DNA from: Narthecium ossifragum
Taxonomy: Eukaryota; Streptophyta; Magnoliopsida; Dioscoreales; Nartheciaceae
Assembly (NCBI GenBank): GCA_963920575.1
Contig: OY986967.1
Coordinates: 24,693,648 to 24,757,647, forward strand
DNA: 64,000 bases
Direction of reading: 5' to 3'
The translations under genes were made by a program, and so were the position numbers. The first letter of the stretch is position 1; every line of letters begins with the position of its first letter. This document shows, piece after piece, positions 46,310 through 58,229 of this stretch. The notes below the pieces were generated by a model. That model saw only the letters and a list, made by a program, of their open reading frames with translations. It made no database searches and was not told where the DNA came from.

Positions 46310-47977
46310 CTTCCAAGTTTTTTGCTTATTCTTCACCGCCATCTTTTTCTTCCTCAACAGTTCAGCCCCCCCTCCCCCCATCGTAGCACCGATATCGACA
46401 TCATGCTCAACATCTGCCTCCGGTTCCTCCTCTGTCGTGCCCATGACCGGATATGATGATGATATATTTTGAGATATCGGCATATCATAGGAAATAGTCT
46501 TCCCGGTAGTCTACTGTGACTATTGTGAACTGACAGGAGCTCCGCCGTAAATCCGCAAATCCTCCATCATAGAGTAAAATACCGGTGTAAACTGATCGAC
46601 GAGCTCCTCTCCATAATGGTCACGTCACATCATGTAATTCTCCTCGGCGGTGTCATACTGTTAGTGGCGAGTTAAGAATGTTTGGTTAGATTAACACAAT
46701 ATAAAAATTAATTTTTAACAAATAAATTATATTTACCAGTTCCGTAGCATGTGTATGTTCGGGTGATAGGCCATCCTGTCCTCCAATCTAGGCCTATTGA
46801 CATACCACCTGGTGATCCCCTAGTACCACTGCAAATATAACACATGATCCTCACCGTCGTCCACTGCACCGTCAATGATCCTCTAGTGATGCTCCTTCCA
46901 TTGGGTGATATGTTGGTGATGCGTAGTGACCCAGTCCACAATAACATTGCTCCAATGGCTTGCACGTGATAGTCCCTCTGTCACCAGAGACGGTATCTCT
47001 TATCGCAGGCCAAACTGCTGCATCATCCGTAGTGCATGGTGCATCTCAACAACATCAAAGCATATGAGCGGCACATGACTCCTCCATATAGCAAATCTCG
47101 CGGTGCAAATGGGCGATAATTGTGCTAGACGCTGCGGTGTATATGGATGTCATATAACCTACAAGTTTAAAATACAAACTCGGTTATATTACATCAACAT
47201 TAAAGTAAGTAACAAAATCTTGGAACGTGAGCAATAATACATGAGATGGAAACTGCCTATCCAACTGCTCTCAGTAGTAGGCTAGGTAACGGCCATGCGG
47301 GTTCCCTCTACCGTTGTGTGGTGTTGTCCACCTACATTGCACATAAAGAGTTAGATGCTAATGCTAACCAAACTTTAAAAAATATTTAAAAAATCAAGAG
47401 TTCGTACTGAATTTCCAAGGGGCCTTCAAGGATACGCAAAATCACGCTCATGAGTTTGCTCTTGGGTAGCTAGCGGTTGTCGTGGCATTAATTCAGGGCG
47501 CCCTATATGGGGGTGCTCCCATGACCATACCTGTGAAAACAACTCCATATTAGGTATAATATAAAATATTTAAAGCAACTATATATAATATATAAATGAT
47601 AAATCACCTGTTGCAGGTAAAGGTATCCAAAGATCTCATGATTTCCTCTTTGTAAAGCTTTACATAGCTCTCGAAAGAGATTTGCTAGGCAAGCCGCCCC
47701 CCAAGTATACTGTCTACATAGGTCCAAGTCATGCAACAAAGGTAGGTACTTCATATGTACCTACAATTGAAACACAATGTTAGTTGATCTAATAGATCGA
47801 TAAATAAAATATGAATAGGCAATTGTATTTACCCTGGAACCACTCGCGTCAAGTACTACTAAATAACCCAACATATATAAAATGTAGGCACGCATAGCCT
47901 AATATACAAGTAGATCCATGGCACCTTGTCCAATATGTCCAAAAGTAGCGCATAGCCATGACAACTCAAGCATAGTC
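46310..47977 (-). pseudogene. Plant mobile domain (MAIN-like) protein pseudogene, 3' part
   Basis: Minus-strand pieces in order: AMRAYILYMLGYLVVLDASG (47900-47830), MKYLPLLHDLDLCRQYTWGA then ACLANLFRELCKALQRGNHE (47754-47600), RWTTPHNGRGNPHGRYLAYY (about 47340-47280), SHVPLICFDVVEMHHALRMM then QQFGLR (about 47080-46990), and an acidic then basic tail to about 46310. These match the C-terminal half of the plant mobile domain found in MAIN/MAIL proteins and in related transposons. Several in-frame stops and a TAG in VY*AMRAY show decay. It continues right of the solo LTR at 50277. Confidence 0.75.
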
Positions 47978-50276
47978 TGTGAGGACCTGCCCCTCTTTTT
48001 CCTTTGGCTTGTTTTTGACCCAAGGGCAATTTGGGAAATTGCGCCTTGGCGGTCGTTTCACACGGGGTGTGCACACACAGACCTTGTTTGGTGCTTGTGG
48101 TTGTTAGAAAGGTTAGGTGGACCCGAGGTTGGGGGTTCTGGACTTGGGCCTGTGTCCCAGCCCAAGTTTGTCTTTCAGGCTCAGAAGATCGATCACCTAG
48201 GGGTGGAGATCGATCCTGTGTCTAGCAAGATCGATCCCGCATGCAAGGATGATCGATCATGCCTGTGCCTGGAAGTCTTTGTCGGTGGCTTTCGAAGGAC
48301 GGCCACCGCGGTGGCCGTCGCTTCCCCTGTCAGGGGAGGGGAGACTTTTGCTCCCCTCCTTTGCCTTTCCCGCGGTTTCTCCGTCTTTCCCCGGCCTTAC
48401 CCCCTTCCCCTCCCCCTCCTTTCTTCCTCTCTTCTTCTTCTTTCCCGCGAATGTTCTGCTTCTTCCCCTGTTCCGACCGCCCCTTTCTCTCCTCCGTTCT
48501 TCCTCCTCCGGCCACCTCTCCTGGAGCTTGAAGGCTCGTTGGGTTCGTGGCGAGGCGAGGAAGATCCCTGGCTAGGCTTCGTGGATCGAAGCTGCTCTGA
48601 GGAGGTAGGGATTCCACTCCAAACTCCGGCTAGCTTTGAGGGTTTAAACCCGGGTTTTGTTCTTGATAGATCTCCTTGTGGAGATGTTGGTTTCCGATTT
48701 TGAGGCCTTGAGTAGCCTCGTGGTACTCAGATCTACCAACCCACCAGGTTTGGTGAGGTTTGGTTGTGTTTTCCGGCGGTTCTCCGGCCGGAAGCATGCC
48801 GGAACCCATCTTTGGGTGATCGATCCTTCTGGGAGGAAGGATCGGTCCTCTGGTGTGGGCTTGCTGCGCCCAGCACATGATCGATCTTCTTATGGGAGGA
48901 GATCGATCATGGGGCCTGGGTAAGCATGGTTACCCTTCGTCCCGAGAGTGATCGATCCTCATGGGAGGAGTGATCGATCTTCTTTGGCTCGTCAACGAGG
49001 GAAGCTCACTGTTGCTTGGATGATCGATCCTTCCCTTGGTGAGGATCGATCCTTCAGCAGCAGAGAGGGTTTTCAAGAGTTTTGCCCGCGGGGCTTCGCA
49101 TGTATGTGGTTTTTATGGTTTTTACCCTCGGGGTTGATCCTGTAATGAATCATGCTTGAATGTTATAGCTTTGTGGTTGAACCGAGAGGGTGATGTCTCT
49201 CGGGGTGAGTAGTATAAATGGGCCGAAGGTGTGCCCTTGGTATGATGATGTTATTGCTTTACTTATTCTTATCCTGCCTTGCTTCCTGAGCATTAGACAT
49301 GCTAGGTTAGACTGGGTGAGGTTGACCCGTGGACTCCGGTGATCAATGATTAAGTGGTTGACGCCGTTACCCCGGTAAGGGTGTCCTACAAGTATCGCCC
49401 GGTCCACCCTGTGTCAAGGACCGTCGGAGGTAGTCCAGTCTTTGAGCAGTGCCTATCGGAGGGACGTAGGTTGGACAGGAACCCTGGGGGGGGGGGGGAG
49501 GACACCGATGGGATCGATGGACTCCCTGGCTAGGCTTAGTCTTGGGTCAGGAGTTAGGGGTCCTGTTGGCTCTGTGGCTTGGAGTATTGAGAGATGGTAG
49601 TCCTAACCTCGGTCGTTCCGCCAAGTGTGGAGATCCCGCTTGGGGAAGGGTGTCCTACCAGTAGCGTCATGTCCACCCTGGGTCAGGGATTGTCGGAGTT
49701 GCCCACCCCTGAGCAGTGGTCGTCGGAGGGGCGTACTTGGGACAGGAATCCTTCGGGTTAGTGACGGGATTTATGGGATCCTTGGCAAGCCTCGGTACTT
49801 GGCCTCAGGGTTGGTTCGTTGGGTTTGCCTTCTTAGCGAGAGTGGTAGAGTAGGACCCTGCTGAGCTGTTGCTCATTCCTACCTGGACTGTGGTGTTTGC
49901 AGGTGCGGGTCCTCGTTCTCCTCCGGTGCTTCCCCGTCGCCCGTCCCGTGGTAGCGCGCCGGCACCTGACCATGTCTGAGGGTCAGGATGGTTTTGTTTA
50001 CGCCTTCGCGGAGACCCCGGTGGGTGTTGTAGGTTTCTTTTTGGGGACTGTTGATCCCTCGTAGCTTGTTGTACTAAACTCTGTTTAACGCTATTATTAC
50101 TGTTTTGTAATAGTTGTTAATAGATGTTGTAGTAGCTTGCTTCCGCTTGTGCCTGTTGGCAGCTGTTTCCGCCAGCTGGCCGTAGTCTCAACTGTTTCCG
50201 CCAGTTGAGGCTGTAGTTGTAGGCTTTTCCCCTCGCGTCCCCGGCCCGGTTGCGCTCTGCCGGTCGCGGCGCGACA
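47978..50276 (+). mobile_element. Solo LTR, 2299 bases, inserted in the plant-mobile-domain pseudogene
   Basis: It starts TGTGAGGACCTGCC and ends CGGCGCGACA, flanked by TAGTC on both sides (47973-47977 and 50277-50281). No second LTR or coding part is present. It is GC-rich and contains many GATCGATC motifs (48187-49052) and an internal duplication of about 268 bases (about 49369-49636 and 49637-49860). Removing it and one TAGTC restores reading of the host frame through DRPT-MLELSWL. The 261-residue frame inside it (47918-48703) is not a gene. Confidence 0.85.
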
Positions 50277-51139
50277 TAGTCGGTCGGTCCTCCACGGGTA
50301 CATCACCGAGCAACTCCAAGCATATGTCGTGCCAAATGCCTGACGTGCTCCCAGAATCTACCGGTACATCAACATGTAAACCTATCAGGAGCCCAACATT
50401 TTGCAATGTGATCGTCATCTCCCTGTGGCGCAAGTGAAAAGTAGTACTCTCTCGTCGCCATCGCTCCACTAGCACTGTGATCAAACACCGATCAAGCCAA
50501 ATCGACAGCAGTCTACTGACAACATAAAACCCTGAACGTCGAAGCAAGTCTATCTGCCGCTCATCCACAATCGCCCAAAATTGTAAACGCAGTGAGTGCT
50601 CTATACACTTAAATGCTGAGATCATCGTCATCATGTATGTAAAACCCTTGTACGGCCTCGGGTCAAAGGCCCTCACGTAAGCCATCTCGAGCCTATTGCA
50701 TGTAGAAGAAAAATGTTAGTATATAGTCCAAAATGAAGGATATGTGCAGTCTCAAAAGGAATATACTTTAGTACAATAATTAGAGAAGCATCATTACTTG
50801 TGTATATGTGCTAGATAACGACTCGCGGAATGTAGCCATGTTGTGACCTGTTTGATTGCACCTGCTGCACCTTACATGTCGCAATCGTCTCATTTCATCC
50901 ATGTCATTACGCAACATTGTACTCCTCGGACGCTCAGCCGGCCTCCGCACATATAGGGGAAGCAATGTGTACTCTTCGACTATCGACCAGTGTTGATGTC
51001 CACGAATAGGATGGAAATGAGTTGCATATGTTTGATTGTACTCGGTTGAGTAAATCGGTGAAACGAAATCGTATGCCGAAGCCCTGATCGATATGTCACC
51101 GCATACCGTTAGAACGTGCGAACATGAATACAACATCAT
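50277..51139 (-). pseudogene. Plant mobile domain (MAIN-like) protein pseudogene, 5' part
   Basis: The frame 50188-50685 reads RQIDLLRRSGFYVVSRLLSI, then LDRCLITVLVERWRRESTTF, then ITLQNVGLLIGLHVDVPVDS and IWHDICLELLGDVPVEDRPT, the N-terminal plant mobile domain. Upstream on the same strand, 50780-51139 encodes PLYVRRPAERPRSTMLRNDM then a knuckle CSRCNQTGHNMATF, as at the end of MULE transposases. A transposon carrying both is a known arrangement in plants, so this is more likely a transposon relic than a host MAIN gene. It is interrupted by the solo LTR. Confidence 0.75.
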
Positions 51140-51204
51140 CTGAAATTATCCATAACTGCATGTCCCTTCATGTCCAGATAACTTGACAGTAAAGGTAACA
51201 TCAT

Positions 51205-52015
51205 ATTGGTAGTTTAATTAATAATATGATAATGCATATAATATTCACCTTGCCTTTGATAAATTACTTAATAATGTGATAATACATATAATATGATAAA
51301 GCATATAATTTAATTAATAATGTTTTCGTATTTATATTAATATTATGATGCATATATTCACCTTAACTTATGAATAACATATTCGACATAATCAACCTGA
51401 ATATATTATAATAAAATATAATATTACCATCCCGCCCGTCCTGTTCGACGCCTCCATCGGTGAATCCCTCTCATATCAACGTCCGGTTATTTGCCATCTT
51501 CGGGGGACGCCCGCTCCTTCGCCATCGTCGGCATCGATGTCCGCCCGTCCTCCACCAGGTCATATGACTCGGTGGTGTTGAGGGCGTCCTAGCTGACGCC
51601 GTGGCCGCCGCTGACGTACATGTGGCCTCTACTATAGCATACGCGAAGAAAGATTGCATCGTCATATGGCATAACATGCTGATATAACATGGTCATACAC
51701 ATCAATGCATCTCCATGCGGACCCATTTATATGAATATAATAATAATATTTTAATATATATTATTAAAATAATATAAAATAAGTAAATTCCACTTTTGAA
51801 TTTTTATGGGACATATTGGTAGTTTAATTAATTATACAATAATGCATATAATATTCACTTTGGCTTTGATCAATTACTTAATAATATGATAATACATATA
51901 ATATGATAACACATATAATTTAAATAATAATAATTTCTCGTTTCATTAATATTATAATGCATATATTCATCTTAACTTCTGAATAAAATATTCGATATAA
52001 TCAATATGATTAAAG
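51205..52015. repeat. Pair of direct repeats of about 205 bases, with a MITE between
   Basis: The tract CATATTGGTAGTTTAATTAA to ATAATCAA occurs at about 51205-51405 and again at about 51809-52005. Between them lie a GC-rich minus-strand frame (51471-51677) and the inverted copy of the 4225-4300 repeat (51690-51790). The pair may be the flanks of an inserted or duplicated element. Confidence 0.65.
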
Positions 52016-52249
52016 CAGGAAAGATTATAATCCCGGGATTAGTACGCTGGAACCGTGAAATGAACTATCCGGAATAGAAATCCCATTTTATTATGAATAG
52101 GAATCTCAGGATAAAGAGGGTGTCATGTGGCTCCTGAGAATGCTGGCATGGACATCAAATAATTTAATTTATTATTTTGCATCCTTTAATTCAGAACTTT
52201 GTATGTGTTAGATATAAATATAGTCATCTGGACGATTAACAAGATCAAT

Positions 52250-53340
52250 GGCAATTTCGTAAATATTGCCAATTGACCAAAATATACTTCAATATTGACA
52301 CAGTTGAAGTATTTTGGCCATAACTTTTGCATCAAGTATCCAAAGTGAGCGATTCTTGAACCATTGGAAAGAGGACGAAAAGATCTACAACTTTGTTGTT
52401 GACGTCATCTCCAAATTCGGTCATTTGATGTATCAAATTAATGGTCAAAGGGTTTAGTAGTAAACTAGTAAATAAGATCAAATGTCCAAAAATATATCGA
52501 CCGGATTTTCTATCGGTCAGATTCTCTATCGGCCAAACTCGATCAAATTCTTATCGACTATATTATAATAATGGTTATTAATGTAGATTGACTGTTTTGG
52601 TCGTAATTTTCTCATACGATGTCCAAATGACTTGGTTTTTAGACCAATAGAAAGATAATTCGAAGACCTACAACTTTCATGTTCAGAGTTTCATCAAATT
52701 CCAAGGTCATCATCGGCCAAATCGCAATAGAAGACAAGAAGCTCTTCCTGATGGCAGTTTCATAAATAGCTGAAGATATCACCCAGTTATGCAGTTCTGA
52801 CAGTTTCAAGGTAGTTCCTGACAGTTCAAAAGTGGTTACCAGAAACTCTATAAATAGCCAAGAAGAAGAAGGAAAACGTCTGCCCCGGCCATCAAAACAA
52901 ACCAGCTTTTTATCTTCATGTAGTCCTTTACATTTATTATCAATGTAGCCTTCTAAATTCAGCAATGAAGTTTATCTTTCCTTTAAATTCCTGTAACTAG
53001 TCCTTCATTTCTAGGAGTAGTGCTACACTAATTTCTTCCATAGGAGTAGAATTACCATATTTTTCTAAGAGTAGTGCTACCATAATTAATTTCCTAGGAG
53101 TAGATCTATAATTTCCTAGGAGTAGATTTACCATAGAACCATTTCATTTCCCATTTCCCATTTCCCATTTCCCATTTCCCATTTCCCATTTCCCATTTCC
53201 ATCAACTTCATCATCAACCAAATAGCTTCTTTGTACACTTCAACACCTCTGATTCGATCATTCGAAGGAGTAGAACTAAAAATCACAATCTCCTGATATT
53301 CGAATGTGAAAATAAATTTTGACCTTGATTACAGTCCCGA
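52250..53340 (+). repeat. LTR-like relic
   Basis: Phrases such as GATCTACAACTTTGTTGTTG and GACCTACAACTTTCATGTTC, a TATA-like CTCTATAAATAGCC near 52847 and a pyrimidine-rich stretch after it are usual for Gypsy LTRs. TTTCCCA is repeated in tandem at about 53147-53200. I could not place the ends or a target duplication. Confidence 0.4.
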
Positions 53341-53619
53341 TCAACGGTCAAAATTTATGTGAAAAATCCGAATCCGAATTCCATATACTTTTCCTACGAC
53401 GGGAGCATCCATCCAGAACTGCTGATGCATATCGGATCGGATATGTGGGTGCCAGCAGACAATATTGAAGTCATTAAATACCTTTGAAAAATGATTCTCA
53501 CACCGACTGACTGGATCGGTGTAAAACACCGATCCGATGTGGCAGGGTAGAATCGTAAAATCCACATCTTAGGTGGCATGAAGGTTTAACTACCCTATGG
53601 AGAACTCTCTTGGCTCTTC

Positions 53620-53880
53620 CTTCACTCCCGACTCCCGAGAGAGATCACTCCTGATCTCGCTGGTAGGCATCCTCCTCTTCATCGATCTCGCTCTCTCTCT
53701 TCCGATCTCGCTGGTAGTGATCCTCCTCCTCATTGATCTCTCGCCCGGCGTCCTCCTCATCGATCTCGTGTCCGGTCCTCCTCCTCCTCATCGATCTCGC
53801 GCCCGGCGTCCTCCTCATCGATCTCGCGCCAGGCATCCTCCTCATCGATCTCGCAGCCGGTGGTCGTCCTCAACTTTTGG
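53620..53880. repeat. Tandem repeat with a unit near 27-30 bases
   Basis: CTCCTCATCGATCTCGCGCC recurs about eight times with variable spacers. It lies directly upstream of the RPN1 copy. The open frames over it are consequences of the repeat. Confidence 0.7.
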
Positions 53881-53904
53881 TAACATTCCTTGAAATATAT
53901 GCAG

Positions 53905-55556
53905 GATAAGTTAATGACCATTCCATCGGAATCTTCCAGTGGTGGATCATCAGGTAGCTGGCTATTTAAAATCAAAGAACATGGAAAGGCCAGCGCGGCT
54001 GTAGGTCTGGTATGCTAACATTCGTATCTGTTGTGCTTTCTACAGTATCTTTATTTGCATTGCGGTGTTGGATCATGAATTTCTTCCAACATACATTCAT
54101 ACCTTGATTTCTGGTATCATGGGATGATTCCCTTGTGGGATGTGGACTCTGGGCTGGCACAAATTGACAAGTATCTGCACAGCAACGACAACCATGTTGT
54201 CGTTGGTGCTTTGTTAGGTGTCGGAATTGTTAATAGTGGCATAAAAAACGATTGTGACCCCATATGTATTTGCTTTCCTTATCTAATTGCTATCATAGAC
54301 AATGGCACTTCTAATAGACTTCATCAGCAAAGATGATAGGATACTCCGAATAGGGGCCATTTTGGGGCTTGGCATTGCATATGCTGGTTCATTTACCTAT
54401 GAGGTGATACTATCAGATTTCATATTCAGCTCTTGAGGATATGAACTTTACTGATACTGACTTCTCCTCCACACCACCAGCTTATAATTCGTCTATCCCT
54501 GATATTGGGAGGCCCAAAGACATTTTTCTTGAGGTTCTCGCATGTACTGCCATAACCTTGGGGCTAATGTACGTTGGCTCCTGTAATGAAGACATTCCTC
54601 GGTCTATCATTTTTGCCTTAATGGACCGCAGTGAAACTGAGCTGAGTGAGCCCCTTACTCGTTTGCTCCCTGTAGCACTTGGCCTTCTATACATGGGAAA
54701 GTAGGTAACAAAACAAACTTATACTTTGAATTTTTTTTCCTTTTTTTGTGTGTGCGTGTGTGTGTTGTGTGTGTTGTCACTAGTATTGACTTGCCAGTAA
54801 TGTCTTTCCTCCTGAATGATTTGGTACATGCTTATTATGTATTTTGCAAGAAATATGTATTGTAATCTGGTTTATCGCATTATGTTCTCTTGGCTCTTCC
54901 TTTGAGTAAAAGCTGTTTTTTTAATTTCTGATTATATGCTTATTCATGATATTTGAATGTGTGATGAAGCTTATTTAGTTTCATCTTTTACTCACTGCCT
55001 TCATTGTAGCATGTTCCAATTTTATATGAAAGCCAGTCTCAGCCAGTTTCTGAAGATTTCACCGTGAGCATTTTCTTTTGGATGTTTAGAGTTTGATCCT
55101 GTTTTTGTATAGAGCATTGTTCTCACTGTTTTCTGCCTGCCATTGACATAACTGCACTTGTTGGATTAGTCACCGTGCTCAACGAAGTCTGGACATGAAA
55201 TCCATCATCCTGGGGAAATATCATTACTTGCTTTACATCCTTGTCTTGGCTATGCAGGTCCCCATTTAAACTTACAGATCTGCCTACAATTGTCTTGTGG
55301 TCATAATTTGTCCATTAATGAGTTTTCATAGTTTAAATGAAATCCTATCCAATTTCTTGATCATTGCAGCCAAGGAGGCTGATGACTGTTGATGAGAACC
55401 AGAAGCCTCTCTCTGTTCCTGTAAGGGTTGGTTGGTCAAGCTGTTGATGTAGTGGGACAAGTTAGAAGTCCAAAAACCATCACTGGGTTTCAGACTTATT
55501 CCACACTTGTTCTACTTGCAGCAGGGGAAAGAGCTGAACTTGCCACAGAAAAGTAA
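53905..55556 (+). pseudogene. RPN1: RPN1 (26S proteasome regulatory subunit) pseudogene with large internal deletion
   Basis: RPN1 is a base subunit of the 19S regulatory particle. The copy has DKLMTIPSESSSGGSSGSWL (53905-54009), [20 protein letters not shown] (from 54121), [20 protein letters not shown] (about 54322-54395), ITLGLMYVGSCNEDIPRSII and FALMDRSETELSEPLTRLLP (54441-54704), LDMKSIILGKYHYLLYILVL (about 55180-55258) and [20 protein letters not shown] to RAELATEK, stop at 55554-55556. Introns are kept, so it is not a retrocopy. Damage includes a missing acceptor before 54121, a stop after the LYMGK exon end, loss of the repeats between LLYMGK and LDMKS, and a 4-base GGTT duplication near 55430 that shifts the frame. 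Not functional as RPN1. Confidence 0.9.
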
Positions 55557-55974
55557 AACTTTTGGACGTCCAACTTAACTCCATTTTCCTAACAAATGTT
55601 GGTGATTTAGATCTCCGGATTGCGCCTCCTCATCCACATAATCTAAGGAAATCATCTTGTCGGGGCCCAGTCAGCGGCACTTGTTAGCGTCATATAACTT
55701 CTTCTGTACTAGTTAATTTTTCCTTGTCATGAATGTTTGACTGAACGAAAGAGACAAGTATGAAAATTTACGTTGTAAGAGCCAATATTCAAAAATATTG
55801 TTTTGGAATAATTCGTTTTTGACAGTTGAGTTTGTTTGCTGCTCTCTAGGATGTTGTTCTTTCCTTAATGGAATTCTGACTATTTTCCTCCAACTTCTAG
55901 CAACCAATATGTGTTATTTATCCTGGACGTGCGGATGAACTATTTTTAATGGATGCCATGTAAAACGTAGGCAC

Positions 55975-57825
55975 AATTGCAGAATGTAAGCAACCAATAT
56001 GTGCTCAACGAACAGTTGATGCTTTTGCAAAAAAAAACATAGGCATAATCACTCAATAACATAAGCACAATCGCACAATATACACAACCAATATGCGCTC
56101 AATATAGACAACCAATCTGCCCTCAATATACACAACCAATATACACTTAATAAAGACAACCAATATGCCCTCAATATACACAAGCAATATACGCTCAATG
56201 GTGAATGCCATGTATCACATATCCATGTATGCGCTCAATATACACAACCAATATGCGCTCAATGCCATGTATCACATATCAATGTACATTATTGTATGTC
56301 GCGCAAAAACATAGGTACAATCGCACAATAACATAAGCCCAATCGCATAATATACACTACCAATATGCGCTCAATAGTGGATGTCATGAAGCATATATCC
56401 ATGTACAGATAACTCTTTCGCGCAAAAATATAGCCACAATCGCACAATATAAGAAACCAATATGAGTTACATGAGCAAAGAACTCTTGCGTGCAAAAACA
56501 TAGGCACAATCGCAGAATAACATAGGTACAATCGTAGAACATAAGCAACCAATACGCGCTCAATGCTGGATGCCATGAAACACATATCAATGTACAAATA
56601 ACTTTTTCGCGCACAAATATAGCCACAATCGCACAATATAAGCAACCAATACAGGGTCAATGAACAGCAAACTCTTTCGCGTAAAAACATAGGTACAATC
56701 GCACAATAACATAAGCACAATCACACAATATATACTACCAATATGCGCTCAATGGTGGATACCATGAAGCACATATCCATGTACAGATAACTTTTTCGCG
56801 TAAAAATATAGCCATAATCGCACAATATAAGCAACCAATACGAGTTACATGAGCAAAGAACTCTTGTGCGCAAAAACATAGGCACAATCGCAGAATAACA
56901 TAGGTATAATCGTAGAACATAATCAACCAATACGCGCTCAACGCTGGATGTCATGAAGCACATATTCATGTACAAATAACTTTTTCACGCAAACATATAG
57001 CCACAATCGCACAATATAAGCAACAAATACGGGCTCAATGAACAGCGAACTCTTTCGCGTAAAAACATAGGCACAATCGCACCATACCATAGGTACAATC
57101 ACACAATAACCAGTTATAAGTATAATCGCACAATACCATAAACACATTCGTACATTACAATACATAGGCACAATCGCACCATACCTTACGTGCAATCGCA
57201 CCATACCTTAGGTACAATCACACAATAGCAGTCACTCTAGCACAATCGCAAAATAACAGTCACTCTGACACAATCGCACAATACCATAGGTACAATCACA
57301 CAATATTATACGTACAATCGCACAATACCATAGTTACATAGGCACAATCGCTCAATACCATATGTACAATCGCACAATACCATACATACAATCCCACAAT
57401 ACCATAGTTACATAGGCACAATCGCATAATACCATACACGGGTACAATCGCGCAATACTATAGGTACAATTGCACAATACTATAGGCACAATCGCACAAT
57501 AACATAAGAACAATTGCACAATTACCAGTCACGGGCACAATCACACAATACCATAATTACAATCGCACAATACCATAAGCACAATCGCACAATAACAGTC
57601 ACAGGCACAATCGCACAATACCATAGATACAATCGCACAATACCAGAGGCACAATCGCACAATAACATAGTCACAGGCACAATCGCACAATACCAATCAA
57701 CGGTACAATCGGACAATACCATACGTACAATCGCACAATACCATAGGTACAATCATACAATATCATTCATACAATCGCACAATACCATAAGTACAATCGT
57801 ACAATATCATTCATAGTCTGGCATT
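55975..57825. repeat. Satellite-like block built on ACAATCGCACAATA
   Basis: The right half (57075-57825) is a dense array of a roughly 16-25-base unit, ACAATCGCACAATACCATAG with variable joints. The left half (56340-57105) has the same unit inside a higher-order repeat of about 378 bases that occurs twice (56361 and 56739 are equivalent points), with CAACCAATATGCGCTCAATG and AACTCTTTCGCGCAAAAACA as other modules. Minus-strand open frames of up to 143 residues here (CAIVPMFLRE-type repeats) are a by-product. Confidence 0.85.
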
Positions 57826-57889
57826 CATATCCGGTCTACATCAAAATGAAGATTAAAACTACAAAATTCCGAGAAATTGTTGTTGAATG

Positions 57890-58200
57890 TTGCTAGTATT
57901 CGTAGGCAAACATATGTACAGACACCATCCTTTCAGTCAGGTTTTTGACATTTCTGCTTTCAGAACTACAATTGACAAGCTCACCAAAACTTGCAAGTGA
58001 AACTCTTGATAAGTAACATTTTCTAGCTCCAAAACTCTGATTATCTGAAGCGACCAAAAAGTTTGGGATGGAATCACTACTTCGCATGCCTCTTCCACCA
58101 CGTCTAAGGAAAGCTGTGCTGCCACGTCCCCGACTAGCCACTGCACTTGCAGCTACCTCCCCTTGTGCACTTTCAGACTGGTACAGACATCGAATGATAA
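57890..58200 (-). other. Unrecognised exon-like frame
   Basis: After an AG at about 58195 the minus strand is open for some 90 residues, including SRGRGSTAFLRRGGRGMRSS and LSRVSLASFGELVNCSSESR. A second frame over the same bases is also open. It follows the fumarase-like exons but does not match the fumarase C-terminus. I cannot assign it. Confidence 0.25.
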
Positions 58201-58229
58201 CTGAAAGTATTGCTCGATTTCATTCTCAC

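Noticed and set aside
47918..48703. Plus-strand open frame of 261 residues, the second longest in the window
   Set aside because: It starts outside and runs through the solo LTR at 47978-50276, is low-complexity (Ser/Leu/Pro) and overlaps other open frames on both strands because the LTR is GC-rich.
53645..53893. Frames with repeated REIDEE or PHRSRAR motifs
   Set aside because: They reflect the 27-30-base tandem repeat in both directions.
56289..57204. Minus-strand frames of 80-143 residues rich in Cys, Tyr and Arg
   Set aside because: All arise from the ACAATCGCACAATA-type tandem repeat, whose unit lacks stops in some frames.
57514..57816. Plus-strand 100-residue frame with NTI and QYH repeats
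   Set aside because: Product of the same tandem repeat.
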